64,000 nucleotides of DNA, taken from positions 59,643,384 through 59,707,383 of the forward strand of contig OY365807.1 of assembly GCA_959347315.1 (NCBI GenBank), given 5' to 3'. The position numbers and the translations under genes are program-made. The notes under the pieces are model-generated. The model was not told the origin of the DNA and did no database searches. It saw only the letters and a program-made list of their open reading frames with translations. Each line of letters opens with the position of its first letter. Within the stretch, counting starts at the first letter, position 1. Origin of the DNA: Bimastos eiseni. Lineage: Eukaryota > Annelida > Clitellata > Crassiclitellata > Lumbricidae. Shown one piece after another: positions 56,090-64,000 of the stretch.

Positions 56090-56860
56090 TGGGTAGACTA
56101 TGGCAGCGCAAGTGAAGACGTTGTGCAGAGGTTCGTAATTACGTCTATCTGTCGATCTTGGTCTCTTTGAATCTTTGTTATTCTGAGGATAGGTTAGATA
56201 CATCGTCTGGGCATTTTATGGAGAGAGTGGGGAAAGAGCACCAAAGAAGGCGTATTATGGGGAGCAGAAGGCTCATGGGAGCATCAGAAGGAGGAGGAGA
56301 AGGAAAGGAGGAGTTGGAGTTGGTTCATTGCGTTCTTGTATAGGAGATCATTGATGGAGGAATGTGGGAAGTAAAAGCCAATTATAGGAACAGAATCTAA
56401 ATGAATCAGCACAACGTGAAAGAGAGGAAGAGGATGACTACAGAGAAACTCGATCGGAAAAAAAATGCCTATGGTAGGTCCATAGCCGCAAGCCCGCAAC
56501 GAGAGTGGTGGGCGAAGCTAACATCTTCAACTGCCTCCTGTATACATCCATAATATACTCAATAAAAAAGATGTCGCTATTCGACTTCTGTAAGTGTAAT
56601 TACATTGACTATTCATTGTGTCAGATACATCTTTTCGTACAGGTGTCTCTGCTGCGAGGGGCGTTGCAAGCTTCGCCCGCGCACGTAGTTTCCCCCTCGC
56701 AGCTCAACCGCCCCAATTGATTGATTAGCAGGCGACAGGGCACGATGACTGTCAATCATTCGACAACGATGGCTTGGTGGGAAAAACCCAACGAAATGAA
56801 CACAAAGGGCGCTGCATTATACAACGAGAGGCGGTACAAACTGACCAAGCGACTGGAAAG
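56090..56860. other. No gene recognised
   Basis: Mixed unique sequence, mildly purine-rich at 56220-56470. No domain. Confidence 0.45.
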
Positions 56861-56861
56861 G

Positions 56862-56965
56862 ACAGACAGACATATAAATGGACAGACAGACAGACATATA
56901 AATGGACAGACAGACAGACATATAAATGGACAGACAGACAGACATATAAATGGACAGACACGCAG
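56862..56965 (+). repeat. 24-bp tandem repeat, four copies
   Basis: GACAGACAGACATATAAATG plus GACA is repeated four times. Confidence 0.92.
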
Positions 56966-57227
56966 TTAGAGACTGAAAGGTAAGAGACTGAAAGACTGAT
57001 AAACAGAAAGAATCGTTTCATAGATAGGTCTAATATTACGGTGTAACCTGAAAGAGAAATCTCTGAACTCGATAACACGTAATTAATAAAATAAACTGAT
57101 AATCAAATTAACATGTAATAACATAATTATTATGAAATACCATGAAAGTTTAGAGGAAAAGATGATGGCAGATCTGTATTCATAAAGCCTCATCTCATTA
57201 TTTCTAAATATAAGTTGTTTATAACTA

Positions 57228-58085
57228 GTTTTCGTTAACGAAAACGAAAACGAAAATGGTAATTAACGAAATCTAAACGTTTTCGTTAACGGAAACTGAA
57301 ACTAAATTAGAGAGCCAACGAAAACTAAAACTGAAACTAAAATTGTGGCAACTAAAGAAAACGAAAATAGAAGCAACGAAAACTAAAACGATATTTAGCC
57401 GGAATAAAACAAATATTTCTGCTTGGGAATCTTCCTAACTTAGGCGCATATTCGTTGTTTGCATGATTTGTATATAATTCTGCAAATGATGTGACGTGCC
57501 ATACAGTACCTCTTCTAAGACACACGAGGAGAATGAGATGTGTCTACTTCCTGTTACCGTTTACCGCGAATTCGAATCCTAAATTATTTATTTAGCAAAA
57601 TTATATGGAACTTACTGCGAAAAGTTCACTTAATTAATTCTGAAATGTTTGAATTTTCATTTTTCTCGTCTTTGGCCTCACGTGTGAGAAATGTCAGTGG
57701 TAGACCATAGTAATTATGAATTATTACCATTGAGTTCGATTAGAATTAAATTAGATTTAAAGAATTATTGCTATAGCATAAATTGATATTAAATTACTGA
57801 AGGTGTAACTAGCATACTTGAACTAAATTATAATTAGATTACTTAAATTAAAATCAGCGACCTAAAACTAAAACTTTATTTGACAAAACTAAAACTAACT
57901 AAAACTATAATTGACTATACTATTATTGACTAAAACTAATTAAAACTATATTTGAGACATAGAAACTACAACTAAAACTTTAATTGAGGAACAATCGTAA
58001 CTAAAACTAGAACTAAAAATGAAGACTAACAATCATAACTAAAACTAAAACTAAAATTAAACCATAATTAAAACAACATTATTTA
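57228..58085. mobile_element. Probable non-autonomous DNA element with AACTAAAAC subterminal repeats
   Basis: The left end carries the palindrome TTTTCGTTAACGAAAA followed by (AACGAAAAC)n and (AACTAAAAC)n. The right part carries further (AACTAAAAC)n up to about 58080. Such arrays flanking a short unique core (57420-57840) are common at the ends of hAT-like elements. Exact termini and target duplication could not be fixed, so the class is tentative. Confidence 0.4.
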
Positions 58086-58880
58086 TAACCTATTTTAAAG
58101 CGGATTATCTGCTGTTTCATCCAGATACAATCATTGTAGAGATTGAAATGAAGGCCACTTCAGCCATCTTAATATACATATTAACATAATGTTTACATAT
58201 ATAGCTACGAGTATGTTCTCTGTACAGCGACAACTTATATATACTACTCAGGCTTAATACTTGGCGCCAATCTCAACTTCGACTTCTAATGAGAACCGCA
58301 ATTTAAAATTTATATTTGAAGTATTGGTCACGTGGACTGATAGAGCGACGCAATTGGTCAACTGCTTTGGCCTCGCATGTATACTGACAGTCCAGCAATC
58401 AGCGCCAGCGCCATCTATGCATGAGATAGGATGTGAAGGCCCCTTTGCAACTGACACGTACAATCTGACGTATAGGCTACAGGCTATATTATACAGCACT
58501 TGAGGCAACTGTCCTGCTTAGCTATCATCCAGCTCATCGACATATGAGTACGCATGGTGGCAGTAGAATGATCAACAATTAGAGTTACACCGGTATGGAT
58601 GTTACTCTGTGCCATTCTGCATCGGATGGAATAATATTAAAAGAGCAGCCATTGTTAGAAACAGTTTCATCCGATTCATGTAAAGTTCGTAAACACGGTT
58701 GCTGGTGAAAGACGAATGTCCTTTTGTTCTACGTCATCACTTGGTGAGATTGCGTCTTTTTCACTGGACCTTTAAGCCTCAAGATATGCTCGAGGAAAAC
58801 GATCATTCTGTGAACAAACAATAGGCCTACATGGAGGAAAAACCCTCAAGAGTAGCTCGATAATAACACTAACAAAACAA
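58086..58880. other. No gene recognised
   Basis: Unique sequence between the two convergent genes. Short frames at 58254-58508 on both strands have no recognisable domain. Confidence 0.4.
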
Positions 58881-58895
58881 TAGCAATAGTATTAA

Positions 58896-59113
58896 TGATA
58901 ATAATAATAATAATAATAATACTAATACTACTTCCCCTACTCCACCCTCTTCCACTACTACTACCACTACTTCCCCTACTACCACTACTACTACTACTAC
59001 TACTACTAATAATAATAATAATAATAATAAGAATAATAAGAATAATAATAATAAAATAGTAATAACAATAATAATAGTAATAATAATAATAACAATAATA
59101 GCAATAACTATTT
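58896..59113 (+). repeat. (AAT)n/(ACT)n trinucleotide array
   Basis: AATAATAAT, then CTACTACTAC and CCACTACTAC, then AATAATAAG and AATAATAGT runs. Confidence 0.93.
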
Positions 59114-59237
59114 TGAAATTGTGCATGGCTTTTTCACTGGACGCAAAAATTGATGCAAATCTGCAGTTAACTCATAATGTCAGTTACATACATGGCATAA
59201 AATAATTCTGTACCTCCGTCAACATTTGTGTTATAAG

Positions 59238-59761
59238 CAGTGGTGGATCTAGACTTTTCCTTTAGGGAATGGGCGATATCATGGAATAACTACAATGATC
59301 TGTTGGTTGTCCCCCTGCAAAGATTTTCTTAGAACTGGATCGGTTTGGCTAATGTTAAAAAAAATTAATAGTTCTTTCTTACTAACCATTAAATCTTTCA
59401 TTTCATTTGTTTTAACGCGATATAAAGTACTTGTTTAAACAATAAAAAGCAAACGTTGATCGATATAGGTCTATATAATTTTTTCTTATTAAGTTCTAGC
59501 GACAGATTACCTTTTATTATATATGGTGCATTACATTTAAAGGTTCAGGTTGAATTAGTCGATAAAGTCAAAACAATTACTAACAATAACACGAGATCTA
59601 GCGCTTAACTAACTTAAAAATATTTTGAAACAACAAATTTCGCTAAATTAATTACTTACATTGCACCTGATCGACATAAACATGAAACCAAAGACACTAA
59701 ATGTTGGCTAACTCTGAGACTGATTGCGTAATTAATAAGTCCTTTTAATGCGCTATAGCAA

Positions 59762-59806
<45 letters not shown>

Positions 59807-59956
59807 CACTGCTAAATTGCTTCATAACAAGATGCAACGTCATCTTGAACATGAAGCGTGTAAGTCAGTTCAATCATAGGAAAAAAGTGTTTCTTATACT
59901 CTTATGGGCTAAGGGGGCGGCGATCGCCCCAATCGCCCCTCCTAAATCCGCCACTG
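59238..59956. mobile_element. 719-bp hAT-type MITE with perfect 8-bp duplication
   Basis: The left end is CAGTGGTGGATCTAG. The right end, in reverse complement, is CAGTGGCGGATTTAG. GTTATAAG flanks it on both sides (59230-59237 and 59957-59964), exact over 8 bases. There is no open frame of interest. It contains a (TA)n run at 59765-59802. The perfect duplication suggests relatively recent insertion. Confidence 0.92.
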
Positions 59957-60392
59957 GTTATAAGATGGGGTCAAATGCAATCTATATGTAGGTCCAGACT
60001 TCAGATAAACGCACAATATACTTTGGTATAAAGAATTGATGAAACTAGTCAACCACAACATCCCCTTACTATCTATGCCATCAACTGATTGGCTCTGTGC
60101 AGTATGGCATATATATTCATTCGGGCGTGTTGCTCCGTCAAGTGTGACTGGCGCCCTGTGATGATGCCATGCCTGATAGGCGATGGTGGAGTTGTATGCG
60201 TGGCATGAATCCTTGTCACAATGCATGCACTATAGAGCGATCGATGCCAACCGACTAAAGGATTTAGCAAAAAGACAGGAGGTTAAATGCTTCAAACACA
60301 AAATGACTCATTCATGTTCATCTGTTATATTATATTTGGACGACAATAACGCCATCGTTTCATCATCAATATCAGCAGCAGCAAAAGCAATG

Positions 60393-60396
<4 letters not shown>

Positions 60397-60461
<65 letters not shown>

Positions 60462-60462
60462 G
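60397..60462 (+). repeat. (TA)n microsatellite
   Basis: About 33 TA dinucleotides with one TG interruption, 340 bases beyond the Cdx stop codon. Confidence 0.95.
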
Positions 60463-60583
60463 GCCTAACTATATGACACATTAAACAACGATGGGATGAA
60501 AAGTCGTTTCATATTATACTTTGACTGCAATGACATAAATGGCTAACGTAGAATTATTTACACATTCAATCTTATAAAGATAA

Positions 60584-60589
60584 TTTATT
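60584..60589 (-). terminator. Candidate Cdx polyadenylation signal AATAAA
   Basis: TTTATT on the + strand reads AATAAA on the - strand, about 215 bases after the Cdx stop codon. It is a canonical signal at a plausible distance. Confidence 0.45.
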
Positions 60590-60804
60590 GGCAACAGATT
60601 CTGTGCGACTTATGGCATCGACGATCGATGCTTTATAATCTAGATGGTCTACACCCGTTGTATACATCCATATATACATCAGTCCATGATAGTCTGCTGT
60701 TGACTCGCCCTCATCGTACTGACCCCCCCTTGTGCTTTTTACAGAGACGCGTCCTTCTTTTCGTCACCGTGTTTACACGTTGGGATGCATCGTGATGCTG
60801 CATC

Positions 60805-61370
60805 TCAAAGAGGCGCCATCGATTCAGACTTGACTTGTCCTGCAGCAACAGCAGAGCATCCCCCGTCGATGCCTTCAAGAAGAATGCGAACTCCTGCAGC
60901 AGCAGCAGCCGCAGCCTCCAGTCTCATCGACGCCTCTCCTCCAGAGCATCCTCTACTAGCCGCTCCTCCTCCGCTTCTGCTGTCGACTGCAGACATTGTC
61001 TGCGGCTGAAGAGGGTAGACCTGAGCAACCCCTGATGCCACAGAGGTTGCAGGGGGCGTTGTTCCTGGGTGCCTTGCAGGAGTCTTCGATGGATGATGAG
61101 AATGGACCCCCGTTCCTGCCCCTGAAGTCCCTGTCCCCTCTGCACCCCCTGTAGCCCCCTGATGCGGTCGTTTCTTCTTCTGCTTGCGTTCCTTGGCTCT
61201 CCTATTCTGAAACCAGATCTTAACCTGACGATCTGAGAGACCAATGATCGTCGCCAGTTCCGCCTTTCGTTGAATCGTTATATAAGGATTGTAGAGAAAC
61301 TCCTTCTCTAACTCAACCTTCTGATGTTCGCTGTAGACGATGCGATATTTATCCTTCGTACGAGTCTTCC
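60805..61370 (-). CDS. Caudal-type homeobox (Cdx) last exon: homeodomain and C-terminus
   Basis: A transcription factor of the ParaHox class. Cdx/caudal proteins pattern posterior tissue and gut in animals. The exon follows an acceptor reading TTTGAAG on the - strand, in phase 1, and encodes '[20 protein letters not shown]'. Then come the second helix ('[19 protein letters not shown]') and the recognition helix '[18 protein letters not shown]'. The KDKYR start, ITI.RKAELA and RRAKERK are diagnostic of Cdx. N51, W48, F49 and R53 are intact. The C-terminus is Gly/Thr- and Ala-rich with an Ala run, and ends 'SESMAPL'. The homeobox is uninterrupted. The N-terminal exon, with the expected hexapeptide-like motif, was not found here and should lie beyond 64000. 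Confidence 0.93.
61177..61356 (-). other. Cdx homeodomain, 60 residues
   Basis: Residue 1 is the Lys of KDKYR and residue 60 is in 'ERKQKK'. Substitutions from the usual Cdx pattern include Leu, Asn and Pro in helix 1/2 ('[12 protein letters not shown]', where most have 'FHYSRYITIRRK'), 'IIG' in helix 2 and Asp in 'LSDRQ'. DNA-contact residues of helix 3 are unchanged. Confidence 0.93.
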
Positions 61371-61570
61371 CTTCAAACACAAACCCACAAACATTTGTAT
61401 ACAGCAGAGCATGACGAAATATACAGTATGGTCAGGATACAATACAATACAACTGAATTGCATTTGATGCAATACAACTGAATTGCATTTGCTAATAAAC
61501 TTAGAGAATTTATAAGTTGACTGAGTCACTTCTGAGCAATTCATATATAAGAAGATGTGAACTTCTGGTC

Positions 61571-61631
<61 letters not shown>

Positions 61632-62861
61632 CCCTATATCCTATGCCGTATACGGGGAAGAAGGAAGTAAGGACCTTACGAATCCGCTTGATTTGCATGT
61701 TTAACCACGCCTTCGAATGACGTATTCTGGCCTGTCGGAAAACCCATCGACTTTAGCCCCGCCTTCGAATTTTGCACCGTTATAGTCACCCTATATAGAA
61801 ACTTTAAACGTCCACATACGTAAGAATTAATTTAAAGACATTTTGGGCTGAAAATCCGTTGACCCACAAATTCGCAACAGAGCGCTAATTACAAATTTCG
61901 TATCGCTAAAGAATTACAATCGCGGGTTTTAGCGAGACAGACAAGTAAACACGCGGACGACAAACCTTGACAATCATCATCATCATCATGCATCATGCAT
62001 TATGGGCACATCGCCCGTAGATGTCCGATGTTGACAATCATAGATATAATATATATCTGTGGGAATTACTTGTGCATCAACAACAATCATTTTCATGCAC
62101 AGCGTTATTAACAAAACGCTTAGTCATGGTGGTATGTATAGGCCTACATGCGACCTGCATTTAGGCGTCGCTTTAGCGATTCTTTCTAAACAAAAGAGAA
62201 GATAATCGCTTAGTAATTAATCGGTAATTAAAGATTCGACATTTCTGAAGATGAGTATATATAGGCCTTTACTTTTCCTCAAATCTTGCAGATAAATTAG
62301 AGTGGCGTAATGAGTCAATGATTCCATCAGATATACTGTCGAAATTCATGTATCCTTGTTGAACTTATTACAACAATGTCAAAGCAAAAAAAACTTAATT
62401 AAATCAGATTTTTTAACAACTGAGCGAATTATGAATTACAGTTATTTCAAAACAGATCAACGGACGATCAATTCTAAGCACCTTTTGATTTCTGGTTTAT
62501 TTATTTACTCTTATATGCAAATAAGAATAAATTAATAAGAAATAAATAGGTGACCGATTGATCGTCTTCTAATTGCGATATAAAGGAATCATTTCTTGCT
62601 ATTTTTAAATGCTTCGTGACCATTGGCTAACTGTTCAACCGGTCACATGCCTGAGATCCGTCACCAAAATGTCTTTTCTTTTACAATAATCAACTGCACG
62701 AATAGTCTATTTTGAGACATTTGATGCTCATCCCAGTAGGAACCATACAGAGAGTACAGTGTACCGATTGTAATCATTATTTTGTTTAATAGTTTTTTTC
62801 GCCATTAGTTAGTTATCAGCTACAGATCTGTACAGATTTTGAGATGATAGATGATGACGTC

Positions 62862-62894
<33 letters not shown>

Positions 62895-63060
62895 GTAACT
62901 TAACCACTGTGCAGCATGTTGCATATATTCAACGAAACATCCATACATTAGTTAGTGATTGGAGTGTGTCTAAAAATATAACAACTAAGCAATACATTAA
63001 CTGAAACCATTAACTGAGTCCCCAAAGCTTTTCTTTGTGAAAAAGGGTTATTTCTCCCAC
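61371..63060 (-). other. Presumed Cdx intron; no exon recognised
   Basis: AT-rich non-coding sequence upstream of the homeobox exon. It includes a (TA)n run at 61577-61629 and a (GAT)n run at 62869-62893. I looked for a Cdx N-terminal exon on the - strand and did not find one. Confidence 0.5.
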
Positions 63061-63061
63061 T

Positions 63062-63262
63062 AATATATACGAATATATATATATATATATTCGAATATAT
63101 ATATATATAAATACGAATATATATATATATACGAATATATATATACGAATATATATATATATATATATACGAATATATATATATACGAATATATATATAT
63201 ATATATATATCTATATACGAATATATATATATATATATACGAATATATGTGTGTGTGTGTGT
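63062..63262 (+). repeat. (TA)n with periodic CGAATATA, then (GT)n
   Basis: Blocks of TATATA separated by TACGAATA recur at spacings of about 12-40 bases, ending in GTGTGTGTG. The - strand frame of Ile/Tyr is an artefact. Confidence 0.93.
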
Positions 63263-63371
63263 GTGTTCACGTGCATAATTGCAAATAATAAACTTGTACA
63301 AGCATAGACCTACACAAACTAAGATGTGTACTGTATTGCATGTAACATATGGCCTATACACTTATTATCTG

Positions 63372-63592
63372 CATATATATATATACATTTATATATGCAT
63401 ATATATACATGCACATATATATATGCACATATATATGTGCATATATATATATGTGCATATATATATGTGTGCATATATATATATGTGCATATATATATGT
63501 GCATATATATATACATGCACATATATATGTGCATGTATATATATATATGCACATATATATGGGCACATATATATATATATGCACATAAATGC
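63372..63592 (+). repeat. (TA)n/(GCACATATATATGTGC)n imperfect palindromic array
   Basis: ATATATATGCACATATATATGTGCAT-type units in which GCACA and TGTGC alternate, so the tract is rich in self-complementary 16-26-base words. Tyr/Ile/His frames on both strands are artefacts. Confidence 0.93.
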
Positions 63593-64000
63593 AATGCATC
63601 TATGCATGGTATATGTTCTGTACAATCTTATGCAGGTTTTGACCTAGTTTCTGTATCCAGATAAATGTTTTCGAAAGCGTTGATAAGATAGCGAGATCGG
63701 AGATGCCTTGACGTATTCGTATAAAGATATGAATGTAAATATAAAAGCCTATATTATATGAATATTTAAATATATATATATGTATGTATATATATATGCC
63801 ACGACCTGTACAGATATTCCTTATCAGACATATGTAGGTAAATACCATTTGTTAAATAAATTATATTGCGCAATAGTAGTAATAATCTAAAGAGCTCATT
63901 GTTATAAAGATTAGAATCTATTTCGCCAAACCCTCGACTATCAATCGCTGCCGCTACAGTAATTGATGTCTTAAGCGAATACAGAAGAAATAATATATGT
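63593..64000. other. No gene recognised
   Basis: AT-rich, probably intronic sequence of the Cdx gene. It includes a short (TA) patch at 63769-63797. Confidence 0.4.

Noticed and set aside
55592..56203. Frames with FYVS, CLST and RHVE repeats
   Set aside because: Explained by the 12-bp minisatellite. Open in several frames on both strands.
58254..58508. Opposite-strand frames of 80-84 residues between the two genes
   Set aside because: No domain, no codon or splice support. They are mirror frames of the same sequence.
63319..63664. Tyr/Ile/His-rich frames in the AT/GCAC array
   Set aside because: Produced by the TATATA-CATG repeat. Open on both strands.
61381..64000. Cdx N-terminal exon on the - strand
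   Set aside because: I searched for a hexapeptide-like motif and a phase-1 donor after a coding stretch and found none. The exon is expected outside the window.

Overview
This window comes from the nuclear genome of an animal, almost certainly a bilaterian invertebrate. The evidence is spliced genes with GT-AG introns, a caudal-type (Cdx) homeobox, a seven-repeat protocadherin, several non-LTR retrotransposon and DNA-transposon remnants, and very abundant simple-sequence DNA. A spiralian (lophotrochozoan) is my weak preference; nothing in the sequence names a species. One 200-base run of N marks an assembly gap at 48148-48347.

Two host genes can be supported. (1) A protocadherin gene on the + strand, modelled as five exons between 39666 and 55290. 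It has a signal peptide and the start of EC1 in exon 1, the rest of seven extracellular cadherin repeats plus a transmembrane helix in one 2.6-kb exon, and a cytoplasmic tail spread over three exons. The fourth exon runs into the assembly gap. (2) The homeobox-bearing last exon of a Cdx/caudal gene on the - strand (60805-61370). Its upstream exon or exons lie beyond the right edge. The two genes are convergent, about 5.3 kb apart.

The rest is repeats and mobile elements. 1-5.3 kb: purine/pyrimidine tracts, minisatellites and a decayed LINE 3' end. 5.7-6.7 kb: an unclassified element with 76-bp terminal inverted repeats (TIRs). 7.8-10.2 kb: a hAT element with a near-perfect 8-bp target site duplication (TSD), itself interrupted by a 1.2-kb Harbinger-type element with a TAA duplication. 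11.1-14.2 kb: a three-exon gene of the DUF7869-like family, broken by a deletion/frameshift, with NRF1-like and E-box motifs just upstream. 17.3-19.7 kb (+) and 22.4-24.6 kb (-): two copies of one LINE family, the first split by a 292-bp hAT MITE. 26.2-26.6 kb: a probable solo LTR. 27.0-28.5 kb: a 1.5-kb CAGA array. 29.0-29.4 kb: a mariner transposase fragment, then a perfect 57-bp hairpin. 31.4-35.1 kb: an internally deleted Polinton/Maverick-like element with TIRs, a 6-bp duplication and the C-terminal integrase/chromodomain remnant. 37 kb: a 51-bp minisatellite carrying CACGTG motifs. 49.5-54.3 kb: a 4.2-kb array of a 21-bp unit inside short inverted repeats, sitting in the last protocadherin intron.

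Most long open frames in this window are artefacts of tandem repeats whose unit length is a multiple of three, or of stop-poor purine tracts. They are not annotated as genes.
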